Shown here: one piece after another, positions 26,708-35,681 of the stretch | Numbering within the stretch: position 1 is the stretch's first letter | Layout of the letters: every line of letters begins with the position of its first letter | Origin: Aquimarina algiphila | GTDB taxonomy: Bacteria; Bacteroidota; Bacteroidia; Flavobacteriales; Flavobacteriaceae | Assembly (NCBI RefSeq): GCF_007489275.1 | Contig: NZ_VLNR01000002.1 | Location: 62,001 to 126,000 of the forward strand | Length of the DNA: 64,000 bases | Direction of reading: 5' to 3' | Translations under genes and position numbers: made by a program | Notes under the pieces: model-generated | Told to the model about the DNA's origin: nothing | What the model saw: only the letters and a program-made list of their open reading frames with translations | The model's database searches: none

Positions 26708-27364
26708 TTACCCCCATCTAGAATTACTATATCTATTTCCTGACATAACACTACCCATTCCTGCGGCACTATTATATTGTGAACCACCACCACCGCCCAT
26801 CATGCCGCCGCCACCGCCGCCCATCATGCCGCCTAACATACCACCGCCCATAAACGAAGACATAAGGCTCATGCCGTGTTCTGATTGTTGGTTTCCTATG
26901 TTCATAAGATCAGCATAAGATTGATATCTCATAGACCTTCCTACATCTAACATCTGACCGTAACCTTGCAACTCTTCTGCTTGTCTTTTTTCCTGCATCC
27001 CTCGTATTCTGGTTTGATCTTGTGCGGCTGAAAAGTTGATTGCCTTTTGTTGCTCGTCTAAGTTCGCACCGATTTGACGGTTCATTGTTGTGCTGTTTTG
27101 GGTTAAGCCTCCAATGCCTCCTAAAACACCTCTTGCTCCAGAGCCGCCTAACATATTCATTGCCTGTGCATTAAATCGGGCGTTTTCTTCTCTTTGTAAA
27201 TCTGCCGATCTGGTACTTACTTGCAAGTCATTAAAAGGGTTGTTGAGTTCTTGCCACTCAAAATTATCAATGGCTGCCTGTGCTTCACCTTGCATCCTTT
27301 TTCCTTCTTTCCCTTTCTTAATTGCTCCAACCGCACCAACGGCATTTCCAACACTTGCTGCCAT
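26708..27364 (-). CDS. Gly/Met-rich virion protein (T7 gp14 position)
   Basis: This 218-aa protein has an N-terminal alanine/glycine hydrophobic start (AASVGNAVGAVGAIKKG), a glutamine-rich helical centre, and a C-terminal GGGMLGGMMGGGGGG-type tail (about 170-195). Size, hydrophobic character and gene order fit T7 gp14, the small ejection protein that helps form a pore. There is no sequence-level proof of homology. Confidence 0.55.
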   Translation of the reverse strand: MAASVGNAVGAVGAIKKGKEGKRMQGEAQAAIDNFEWQELNNPFNDLQVSTRSADLQREENARFNAQAMNMLGGSGARGVLGGIGGLTQNSTTMNRQIGANLDEQQKAINFSAAQDQTRIRGMQEKRQAEELQGYGQMLDVGRSMRYQSYADLMNIGNQQSEHGMSLMSSFMGGGMLGGMMGGGGGGMMGGGGGSQYNSAAGMGSVMSGNRYSNSRWG

Positions 27365-27366
27365 AA

Positions 27367-27759
27367 CTATAAGTTTAAAAAATAATAATTCGTTTTTTCT
27401 AAAAATTCAAACCCCGATTTCTCTAAACTTTTCATTAATCCAGAGATATTACAGGTAATTATGAACCGTTTATACCCTTGATATTTCATGCACGTTTTTA
27501 CTACGTCCATCAAATACGGAATAACCGTTAATCGATCTTTTCTGGATGCCTCTGGATTGATTGTTATAAATCCGAGGTAACAAAAATCTGCATCTGAAAC
27601 AAATACAGGAATTGCTAATACATCTTTATTATCATCATATGCTATAAAAATTCTACTAGGTAGAGCCGAAGAGGGTAATACAGGGAAATTGTGCGCTTTC
27701 CACCATTTCACTAATTCTACATAATAGGTGTCCCTTGTCTCTAATCTCCATTTATACAT
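27367..27759 (-). CDS. GNAT-fold-like protein (T7 gp13 position)
   Basis: This 130-aa protein reads like an acyltransferase-fold protein: a central strand pair with FCYLGFITINPEASRKDR, a helix (IPYLMDVVKTCMKYQGYKRF), and a C-terminal SLEKSGFEFLEKTNYYFLNL with the characteristic last strand. T7 gp13 is the small protein preceding gp14, and I recall its family as GNAT-like, so the synteny supports this. Eight bases overlap the upstream tail gene. Enzymatic activity is unproven. Confidence 0.55.
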   Translation of the reverse strand: MYKWRLETRDTYYVELVKWWKAHNFPVLPSSALPSRIFIAYDDNKDVLAIPVFVSDADFCYLGFITINPEASRKDRLTVIPYLMDVVKTCMKYQGYKRFIITCNISGLMKSLEKSGFEFLEKTNYYFLNL

Positions 27760-30700
27760 ATGATTTTACTGTGTTTGTAGAAACGGCAAATAATTCAGCC
27801 ATTTCTGTATCTGTATTTTCTAATTCTACCTCTAAATAATACCCCCGCATTGATCCTGACTCTACACGGCTATTTTTAGTAGCAAAACAATATAATCCTA
27901 CACTTAAAAGCGCAATAGAAGGGGCTGCAAGACCAATAATATTATCAGAAATGCTTAACACCTCTCCAACCAATGCGTTTACGCCCCCAACTATTGCGTA
28001 TAAATTATCCCCAACGCTTACATACGATGGTATCTCATTAAATTCTATTTCTTGATTGCTAATTAAATTAGCAATGTTTCCGATTCCATTAGCGGATAAT
28101 CCGGTAAAGTCTTCTACATCTTCATTTCTACGGGTATACGCATAATATCTACTCTCTCTTTTAAAATACTCGTCAACTGTTATCGTGCTTTGGGTGTAGT
28201 TGGTTTTTAATGTTGCAGACCACGGACTGTTTGACTGTGTAACCAGTGTTTTAAATATCTTGTCGTCTGCTGCTGCTTCATTAAAAATGAGCGAAACTTT
28301 AGAGGTGTATTGTGTTCCGTAAAAATTGTTTCGCGGTACGCTTTCACTGTTATGGATATACAAATCTCCATTTTTAAAAGAGTACAAATGATTGTTCATA
28401 CTAATCATAAGTTCTGGCACAAAACTGTAAAAGCTCGTCCATCCTTTTTGTGCTTCACTAAACCCTATTGTCATGTATTCGTTTCCATCGGTAATAACCA
28501 AAAGATACTCGTCAAAATAAGGGTTATAAGCCGCTTGGTATATCTCATAAACATTGTTTCTAAATAAATCTTTAAAAAAATCATTAAGCCCGAAAACCGA
28601 AATTTCATTAACCCCGTCAATACTTAATCTTAAAGGCGATCCTCTTTTAGAATCTACGCAATACACCCTATTGCCAAAAAAAGCAAAACTTTCAGGGTTT
28701 TTGGAGATGCCATACTCGCCTGTATAAGCAATGTACGCCCCAAAAACATTGTTAACAGAAATTAAATCAAAAGAACCGTCCTCTTTAAAAGTTGCGTCTT
28801 TTTGATACAGTAATTGCCCTAATTTATCCTCTTGCATAACCAGAATATTATCATCTCTAAAAAACAATTTCTGTATACTCCCGTATTTTTTTTCTAAATC
28901 AATAAAGTTTACTAAAGAGAGGTTAAAAACGTTTAATTCGTTTTTAGTTGTAGAGTCACTAAAGACACCGCTATGAGTAATAGAAACAGGTCTGTATACT
29001 CTGGTGTATTCTATTGTAGAAACCGCACTAGGTCTACTATCAATCCCTAGTTTTTTCTGGTTAAATTCGTCTCTTATTTTATAACTTTCTACTCCGCTTC
29101 CTTGAATAAAAGCGTTAAAAAAAGTCAACTCTGATACCGCAGGCAAAGAAGAGGTTTGATTTCTTACATTTCCTTGGTGTCGATTGTTAATAATTTCAAA
29201 TGTATCTGGTGTTTCATAAAAAACAGGAGTCTCTATAATATCGGGTTCTGTTTCAAAAATAACCGATCCCTGTGCTAAAGAAATCTCTATCTGACAACTT
29301 AATTTTGATCTTTCTGTGCTTGTCCCTGTCTCATTTCCCGTAACCCTCATTATTAAAGCGTTATTTGGGGAATCAATAGGTATTGGTGTACCAAAAATCA
29401 CCTGAAAATCAATATCTCTCAAAAATTCAAAAGAAAACAATGCCCCGTCTAAATCTCCAACTTCAGTATCAAACCATTCCTGAAAATTATCATATGTATT
29501 TTGTGCTATAAAATTCCTTTCGTACAATTCGTTATACCCGTCACTTTCATAGTTTCTAAATCTTAATAAAATACGTGATCCTGCGCCTATTTGGTAGTCC
29601 ACATATTTACTTGTAGCAGAATCAAAATACCCTACTAAAGTCCTTTGCGAAAACCCCATATAAACGGTAGGTCGACCTGAACTAACTTTCCTTCCTTGGT
29701 CGTATTGAAAGAATAAATTTTGATTATAATTTATATTAACATTTACAGGTTTTATTTTTGCATATAAGCCGGGTTCTTCTATAATAGCATTATCGTTTTC
29801 GTCTGTATTATCTGCAATAAAATCGGTTTCTTTTGTAACTAGCTCTATAATCCTAAACTTAGAAAGTTCATCAACAAAACCGTCAAGATCAGATTTAATA
29901 ATAAGTCGATCCCCTTCTTTTACTTTATTGACATTTGCCCCTTCTATCTTAAGCCATCTAAACAGACCTTCTTCATAAAACTTGTTTACGTAAACAACAT
30001 CATAATCAAAACTATTTTGTTTAATAACGAACTTATATTTTGTAGCCCAACTAGGCGGCTTATGATTTAGTGTAACTTCTATTTGGTTTTGTTTTTCTGC
30101 TAGACGGTGAGGAACGTAAACTGTATTTGTTTTAGAGGTTAGGGCTGTGGTTGACCTATTTGCATCGTCATAGTACACCACGGCAATTTCGTAGTCCCTA
30201 TTTGTCTTTACTGTTGGAGAAACTGTAGAAAGCCCATAGAACGCTCGGCTACTACTTTGAATAAAGTTCCAAAACGAATATACATCACTAAAATCACTAT
30301 CGTTAGGATCAAGAGGGGTGTTATCTACCTCATATATAACATATGGGGCTATCACACTAAAGCCTGTAGTATCTACCTCTGTAATTACAAAATCAGAAAT
30401 ACTTTTAACCGTGCTATTTGCAGGCGGGTCTTCATCTATGTAATTTAACCTAAACCTGTTCGTCCATATTGTTGTTATAAAGTTTGTAAACTCCACACTA
30501 TTTACAAGAGCAGGAATATTGGCGTAGTTTTTATTTAAAATGAACTGAAAGAAATCATCAAAACGGCTTGCAGCGTTTGTGTCTTCTTCGTTTTTAACCT
30601 CAAAAGCCAATACTCTTTTCTCTTTTAACTGAACCCCAACAAGGTTGTACCGTATTTTTGCGTTTTGAATAGTTGGACTTCCCCCAACTCCATATGTATG

Positions 30701-31816
30701 TGCTGAAGTAGAAACAGGTATAAGGTTGCCCGATAGGTCTTTTGACACTATATTAAGGCTGTAATCCATCTTTATTTTTTGACCTCCGCTATCGTTTAAC
30801 TCGTACCCTTCGTAATAATTATAATACCCTATCCTGTTCCCTAGTAGTTCCTGTCCCATTGCTTCAACGGGAATATTATCAAATAATCGCCCAAGTTCTT
30901 GAGATGGAAGGGCGGCATAGGTCTTGTTATTTGCGAAAACAAAACTTTGCTCTGTATTATTTCCCCATCCCTCTAAAGCCTTGTCAAAAGACTCTATGAT
31001 GTATACAGTATTACTCTCATCTTCTTTATACAAGATTTCAACACCAACAACTCTTTCACTTCCCGTATTAATGGTGATCTCAACCGCATTAAAAGCGTTT
31101 AACATCCCTTCATTTTCTAAGGTGTCATAGTTTATTCTTGATCTACTAGGAAGAAAAGGGGTTTCGCTAAAGAATGAAATTGCAGAATACATTTCATCTA
31201 AGTATTTATAGCGATATGCGAATTTGAAAAATCGATCTTCAAAGTAATTTTCTTCTGACGTATCGGTAAAGGTTAAGGTTACTCTAGGCGCAAAACGTGG
31301 CGGTTTTTTAATCACTGAAATATCATCTTCAATAAAGCCGCTTCTACTATAACCTTTTGCTCTTTCTATATTTATCATTCTAGGGGGAAGACCTTCCTGA
31401 ACCCAAAACAAAAGATTTCCTATGTTTTCATCAGCAAAAACAATATCCATGTTGTTTATTCTTTTGCCGTTGTTAAACCTCAAAATGTTGTTGGGGGAGT
31501 CTTCTAAGACATACCGAGAACTATTGGTCTTTAAATCGTATTCTACAATCCCCTCAAGAGTGTCAGATACAACAACCCAATAGATTTTTTCATTTACATC
31601 ATCCTTAGTCCCGCCTATAGACCTACCGTTTACTAAATTCAAGTTAATGAGCTGGAGATTTCCTAAAACATTTTCTATTGCCCCAACGTCTGAACCTTCA
31701 GAATTACCAACACGTATATTGGTAGCTTTACGATATTGACCATTAGGCAATAAACGTTCGTCTACATCTTGGTTCATTTTACCCTGAACAAATACACGTT
31801 CTAGTCTCTGCATCAT
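27752..31816 (-). CDS. large tail hub/stabilisation-type protein
   Basis: This 1354-aa protein starts MMQRLERVFVQGKMNQDVDERLLPNGQYRKATN; the part VDERLLPNGQYRKATNIRVGNSEGSDVGAIENVLGN is a signature I associate with the stabilisation/tail-nozzle proteins of crAss-like and other Bacteroidota podoviruses. The rest is beta-rich with many short repeated strands. In T7 the equivalent position is gp12, the tail nozzle. Its start overlaps the connector gene stop by 4 nt (ATGA). It is intact and large for the group. Confidence 0.7.
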   Translation of the reverse strand: MMQRLERVFVQGKMNQDVDERLLPNGQYRKATNIRVGNSEGSDVGAIENVLGNLQLINLNLVNGRSIGGTKDDVNEKIYWVVVSDTLEGIVEYDLKTNSSRYVLEDSPNNILRFNNGKRINNMDIVFADENIGNLLFWVQEGLPPRMINIERAKGYSRSGFIEDDISVIKKPPRFAPRVTLTFTDTSEENYFEDRFFKFAYRYKYLDEMYSAISFFSETPFLPSRSRINYDTLENEGMLNAFNAVEITINTGSERVVGVEILYKEDESNTVYIIESFDKALEGWGNNTEQSFVFANNKTYAALPSQELGRLFDNIPVEAMGQELLGNRIGYYNYYEGYELNDSGGQKIKMDYSLNIVSKDLSGNLIPVSTSAHTYGVGGSPTIQNAKIRYNLVGVQLKEKRVLAFEVKNEEDTNAASRFDDFFQFILNKNYANIPALVNSVEFTNFITTIWTNRFRLNYIDEDPPANSTVKSISDFVITEVDTTGFSVIAPYVIYEVDNTPLDPNDSDFSDVYSFWNFIQSSSRAFYGLSTVSPTVKTNRDYEIAVVYYDDANRSTTALTSKTNTVYVPHRLAEKQNQIEVTLNHKPPSWATKYKFVIKQNSFDYDVVYVNKFYEEGLFRWLKIEGANVNKVKEGDRLIIKSDLDGFVDELSKFRIIELVTKETDFIADNTDENDNAIIEEPGLYAKIKPVNVNINYNQNLFFQYDQGRKVSSGRPTVYMGFSQRTLVGYFDSATSKYVDYQIGAGSRILLRFRNYESDGYNELYERNFIAQNTYDNFQEWFDTEVGDLDGALFSFEFLRDIDFQVIFGTPIPIDSPNNALIMRVTGNETGTSTERSKLSCQIEISLAQGSVIFETEPDIIETPVFYETPDTFEIINNRHQGNVRNQTSSLPAVSELTFFNAFIQGSGVESYKIRDEFNQKKLGIDSRPSAVSTIEYTRVYRPVSITHSGVFSDSTTKNELNVFNLSLVNFIDLEKKYGSIQKLFFRDDNILVMQEDKLGQLLYQKDATFKEDGSFDLISVNNVFGAYIAYTGEYGISKNPESFAFFGNRVYCVDSKRGSPLRLSIDGVNEISVFGLNDFFKDLFRNNVYEIYQAAYNPYFDEYLLVITDGNEYMTIGFSEAQKGWTSFYSFVPELMISMNNHLYSFKNGDLYIHNSESVPRNNFYGTQYTSKVSLIFNEAAADDKIFKTLVTQSNSPWSATLKTNYTQSTITVDEYFKRESRYYAYTRRNEDVEDFTGLSANGIGNIANLISNQEIEFNEIPSYVSVGDNLYAIVGGVNALVGEVLSISDNIIGLAAPSIALLSVGLYCFATKNSRVESGSMRGYYLEVELENTDTEMAELFAVSTNTVKSYV

Positions 31817-32688
31817 GTTTTAACAGGTTTAAAGGCTGACCTCATTACTCTCATTATTCTTTGAGGGTCTAGGTTCAACATTAGTACTTTTGCTATATGC
31901 TTGTTGGTTTTGTATTCTCTTTTTGCTCTTTCCTTTTCGTTATATGGTACATTTCTTTTTCGCCTAATCGCTGCATAATAAATGTAATTTTCTAAGGGTT
32001 CTTTGTAGTACTTGTGTATTGTAATTGGTTGGTTTTTTACTGCTTTTTCATTAAGCCCGTCAGATAGGTATTGTAAAACAATATCCCTTCCGGCAAGGTT
32101 GCTGCTAAAAGAGATAACCCCTCGTCGTTGGTCAATGTCAAATTCCCCATGACGAGTAAACTTTGAGGTGTCCGCATTTATATTATAATCATGGGCGTAA
32201 TGATCGTGTCTTAAATATTCCGCATATCTATTTCCAAATTCATAAATTTTATGCCCTCTCCTAAAAGTGTTATTTCCGTCTACGTTTATGGGCGCACCTT
32301 CACTATCAAAAATAATATCGTATTCATGGTCTTGTAAGTATGCTTTTCCCATGTGTATACTTGGATTGTAGTCTAATGTTTCAAGGTGAAAATCTTCACT
32401 AATTACAGATACCTTTAAATAATCCACGTAGTCTTGAGGTAATATGAATTGCAAATCATCACCTATGTTAATCTCTAGTTCTATAACATCACCCTGACCA
32501 CTAAAAGCCATATCTCGAAGTCCTGCAACTGCATACTTCTTTAGCAAAAACCGATCTACATTTTTTAAATAACTATCGGTGTCCGCTTGTGACTCTAAAA
32601 CCAAAGAATCTAACACCTCTGTTAATGGGAAAAACTGATACGATCCGTAATTATTTGGGTCGCTATAATATTCTTGTCCTGTTTGCAT
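31813..32688 (-). CDS. head-tail connector / tail tubular protein
   Basis: This 291-aa protein contains FLLKKYAVAGLRDMAFSGQGDVIELEINIGDDLQFILPQDYVDYLKV (about 47-93), a strand-helix arrangement common to ring proteins of Bacteroidota podoviruses. The C-terminal part has a helix with NVPYNEKERAKREYKTNKHIAKVL. It sits where T7 gp11 would be, directly before the nozzle-type gene. The assembly role is inferred from position. Confidence 0.65.
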   Translation of the reverse strand: MQTGQEYYSDPNNYGSYQFFPLTEVLDSLVLESQADTDSYLKNVDRFLLKKYAVAGLRDMAFSGQGDVIELEINIGDDLQFILPQDYVDYLKVSVISEDFHLETLDYNPSIHMGKAYLQDHEYDIIFDSEGAPINVDGNNTFRRGHKIYEFGNRYAEYLRHDHYAHDYNINADTSKFTRHGEFDIDQRRGVISFSSNLAGRDIVLQYLSDGLNEKAVKNQPITIHKYYKEPLENYIYYAAIRRKRNVPYNEKERAKREYKTNKHIAKVLMLNLDPQRIMRVMRSAFKPVKT

Positions 32689-32690
32689 AA

Positions 32691-33404
32691 TTATGAGGCA
32701 TTTTCTTGTTGATATTTTTGGTTTTCTTCTGCCGCCATATAAGCCGTTAGGTCAGGTTCTTTCAGGTTGATGCCTAGTTTTACGAGTACTCTTCTTATTA
32801 AGGCTTCCTCTTCGCTTGGATGCATATCTACATCCTGAAAATCGGACGCACTAGGATTATATAATTCAGAGTTATTAACTATGGTATACGTCCATTTTGG
32901 CACTAAGGGACTTCTTAGAAAACAAACCTTTAAGGGATCGTAAGTACTGTTTATTGGGTCTAACAAGTCGGGTAGTATCTGTAAGTTATTTCCCTTTCTT
33001 AAATAAACAGGGCAGGATCTGTCCGGTATTATGTCTGTTTGATTTTTGACCAGATAAAATATTCGGCTGTTTTTTGCGCTTTCTATCTCAATCTCTTCTA
33101 AGAAAACACCGTCAAGATATCTAAGGTTTTCAGGTAGGGTATATACCCCGTCTAAAGTTGTTATTTCCTGTTCGGACAAATAGTATTGTATCTTTTCCCT
33201 TAAATAGTCCGGTACGTCTGCAAAGTCAGTATTAGTAAGCCCTCTATTAGATCGGGTTAATAATCTATTAAGTTCAAAAAAGTATTCTTCGTACCTCTCT
33301 AACATTGCATTATATAAGGCAATATTATATTCTTGAGGCGTAACATTTCCCCTCAACTCATTGTTAGAAATTACCAGTATAGTTTTATAAATATTATCTA
33401 TCAT
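32691..33404 (-). CDS. adaptor/connector protein
   Basis: This 237-aa protein starts with a helical region (NELRGNVTPQEYNIALYNAMLERYEEYFFELNRLL as key region) typical of podovirus adaptor proteins that begin INxIxxxI... and bear a ring of helices. The C-terminal half has strands plus a helical tail (DFQDVDMHPSEEEALIRRVLVKLGI). It is placed between capsid genes and the tail tubular gene, so a role in joining portal and tail is likely. Confidence 0.6.
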   Translation of the reverse strand: MIDNIYKTILVISNNELRGNVTPQEYNIALYNAMLERYEEYFFELNRLLTRSNRGLTNTDFADVPDYLREKIQYYLSEQEITTLDGVYTLPENLRYLDGVFLEEIEIESAKNSRIFYLVKNQTDIIPDRSCPVYLRKGNNLQILPDLLDPINSTYDPLKVCFLRSPLVPKWTYTIVNNSELYNPSASDFQDVDMHPSEEEALIRRVLVKLGINLKEPDLTAYMAAEENQKYQQENAS

Positions 33405-33425
33405 AATCAGTAATTATTATCAATC

Positions 33426-33453
33426 AAAAAAACCCCCTTATCACAGGGGTTTT
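33426..33453 (-). terminator. intrinsic terminator in the structural operon
   Basis: On the minus strand AAAACCCC (33453-33446) pairs with GGGGTTTT (33436-33429) around a 9-nt loop, followed by a T-run. It lies after the 265-aa gene stop (33495) and before the adaptor gene start (33404), so it probably attenuates expression between capsid and connector genes. Confidence 0.8.
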
Positions 33454-33494
33454 AAGGGAAAAACAAAAAATCGAAACCAGTCAATTTTAATCTT

Positions 33495-34292
33495 CTAAGC
33501 TGTTTTACGGCTCACTGTCTTTTTTGCTTTGCTTCTTACGGGTCTTGACGCAGTAGAGAGTCTTTGAATTCTCTTATTGATCTCAAGAAAAAGATCATTG
33601 CCTTTATCGTCAACGATGTAATCAACAACCGTGGCTACTTGTTTTTTACCTAGTGTGATAGGCATAACAATTTCCCGCGTATCTCCCCAAACAACATTTG
33701 TTTTACTTGGGTCTACAGAGAGAATGTTATTACTAAAAGCAAGCATCACGTAATATGCTGTTTCTGTTTTAGGATCACGCAAAGCTTTTAATACCCTGTC
33801 AGGGTCTTTTTGCGCTTGTTTATAACAGATTAGTTTTTTCTTGGAAGGTGTAAAATATGCTGCATTTACCGTACTGCTTGTCAAGGCTTGTGCTAACGCA
33901 GAATAATCTTCTAATTCTCCTAAAAGCGTCTTAACTTCGTCAACTTTTTCTAATGCTGCTAACTCTGCCACTGCTTCCGCTTCTGGATCATCAAGTTTAA
34001 AAACTGTGTTGTATTCGGGATGATTTTCTAAATACTCTATAAGTATTGAGTCGCTTTTGTTTACGCTTAGTTTGCCCTCTTCAAACCACAACTGTTTTAC
34101 TTTTGGCTCGATCTCTTTTGGGTAATCTTCTTTCCAAATAGAGTGTCCCCCCATAACATAAATCATTTGACGTAACCCAATGCTTTTACCGTCTACAATT
34201 CGATTTTTAAAAACATTATTTGTTCTAAGCTGCCAACTAATAGGTTGTTTTTTGCTTTTTAAAACATAATATCTTACTGCTTCATTTTCCAT
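33495..34292 (-). CDS. capsid-adjacent protein of unknown role
   Basis: This 265-aa protein starts MENEAVRYYVLKSKKQPISWQLRTN and has a helical, alanine-rich middle and a basic C-terminus (RSKAKKTVSRKTA). It sits immediately after the major capsid gene with terminators on both sides, so it is likely made as a separate, adjustable product: a head-decoration, head-vertex or completion protein. I do not recognise the family. Confidence 0.55.
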   Translation of the reverse strand: MENEAVRYYVLKSKKQPISWQLRTNNVFKNRIVDGKSIGLRQMIYVMGGHSIWKEDYPKEIEPKVKQLWFEEGKLSVNKSDSILIEYLENHPEYNTVFKLDDPEAEAVAELAALEKVDEVKTLLGELEDYSALAQALTSSTVNAAYFTPSKKKLICYKQAQKDPDRVLKALRDPKTETAYYVMLAFSNNILSVDPSKTNVVWGDTREIVMPITLGKKQVATVVDYIVDDKGNDLFLEINKRIQRLSTASRPVRSKAKKTVSRKTA

Positions 34293-34303
34293 GTTTATAT
34301 ATT

Positions 34304-34334
34304 AAAAAGGGGAAGGGTTTAAAGTTTCCCCTTT
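34304..34334 (-). terminator. terminator after the major capsid gene
   Basis: On the minus strand AAAGGGGAA pairs with TTCCCCTTT around a 11-nt loop, followed by a short T-run. It sits within the 51-nt gap between the capsid stop (34344) and the next start (34292). Such placement lets capsid protein be made in excess. Confidence 0.7.
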
Positions 34335-34343
34335 GTGTGTTGC

Positions 34344-35669
34344 TTATCGTTTTACTACGATAAATTCATTAGCCCCAACAACTTGGTTTGTTTGTTCAGA
34401 GATATATTGAACTTCCATTTTGTCCTCTCTGATTTCAGTACCAGGTAATCCAAATATTTTAGTTCGGATTTGTCTGTTTACGTCCCCTTGTTGTCTGTAT
34501 CTAATACAGATATATGGCGCTGCTTCTTTCGATCCTGTCTCGTTGGTAACTTCTCTTTCTCCCGCAGGCACAAATAATGCGGCTACGTTAGTTTGCAGGA
34601 AGTTTGCGCCCCCCATAACTGTAGGATCATTTAATAGTTTCCAATCTGTTAAGTGGAAAGAAATACCGTTTCGGCTAAAAGATTCAAAGTCTAAATGAAT
34701 CGCAAGGTCTTTGGAGTTGTTAAACACCCCGTAGTTTGCGCCAGTATCAGCATATCTATTTACTGCTCCTAAGATGTTACTCATTAGGATTCTTTGGTCT
34801 TGGTCACACCATCCTGTATATGAAGTCGCGTCGCCTTGTCTTCTAATACGCTTAGTATATGCATCGATTTCGTCAAGGGTTCTTATGTAGTCATTTCCTA
34901 CATTTCCTCGTTCCTCTACAATCGGAACAATACCATTCATCCCGCCTAATCCTGCGGTGTCTGCTGCTGAACCTGACTCTGCTCTTTTACTAAAGATGTG
35001 CGTTAATTCTTGTTTGTTCTGGAATTTAATACGGTTACGTTCCAGTTCGTAACTATACCACATATCTTGCCCTTCAGGGGTAGAAAGCCACGTGGCATGA
35101 GCCATGTCACTCTCCGCAACATCGTAGAATTCTTTGATTATGTGTGTGTAGTTCGTATAAATGTCTGGATCGTAAGTATACCCTTGGGTAAACCCTGCTG
35201 TCCCTTTTCCCCACTCACTTGAGAAAATAGAAATGTTTACGTTTCCAGTAAAAGAAAACGCTCCTGCCTCTCTGTTGGCAACAACAAATTCCGAAGTACT
35301 ATTTACGGCTGTTACAACCCCTTGTGCTTCGGTTGTTCCATCAGAGATTAAAATAGCGTCATTCACCCTTATGTTACTTGCTGCTCCACCAGAAGTAGTA
35401 AACGTACTTCCTGCTACAGTAACATCGGTTAAAAAATTCATTAAACGGGATTGCTCACCGTGTAATACAACATCAGAGTTATAGGCTTTTTCTGCTCCAA
35501 CGATTTTACAGAAACCAGTAATTAAACCGTTACCGTATCGTGGGTGCAAACCCAAAACTTTGTTTGGTTCGTATTGTGTCGCATAATCATATTGCGATAT
35601 ATAATTGAAGGATGTACGCAAGACTCCACTAGGAGACGTTACGACACCCGGATTTGGTAATAATGCCAT
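34344..35669 (-). CDS. major capsid protein
   Basis: This 441-aa protein starts MALLPNPGVVTSPSGVLRT and reads like a HK97-fold capsid protein of Bacteroidota podoviruses: an N-terminal arm, a beta-rich insertion domain (SGGAASNIRVNDAILISDGTTEAQGVV), a spine region (DMWYSYELERNRIKFQNKQELTHIF), a helical A-domain and a C-terminal VQYISEQTNQVVGANEFIVVK strand. It follows the scaffold-type gene and is followed by a terminator, which is usual for this gene. No single motif proves the fold. Confidence 0.75.
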   Translation of the reverse strand: MALLPNPGVVTSPSGVLRTSFNYISQYDYATQYEPNKVLGLHPRYGNGLITGFCKIVGAEKAYNSDVVLHGEQSRLMNFLTDVTVAGSTFTTSGGAASNIRVNDAILISDGTTEAQGVVTAVNSTSEFVVANREAGAFSFTGNVNISIFSSEWGKGTAGFTQGYTYDPDIYTNYTHIIKEFYDVAESDMAHATWLSTPEGQDMWYSYELERNRIKFQNKQELTHIFSKRAESGSAADTAGLGGMNGIVPIVEERGNVGNDYIRTLDEIDAYTKRIRRQGDATSYTGWCDQDQRILMSNILGAVNRYADTGANYGVFNNSKDLAIHLDFESFSRNGISFHLTDWKLLNDPTVMGGANFLQTNVAALFVPAGEREVTNETGSKEAAPYICIRYRQQGDVNRQIRTKIFGLPGTEIREDKMEVQYISEQTNQVVGANEFIVVKR

Positions 35670-35681
35670 CGTGTTTTAATT

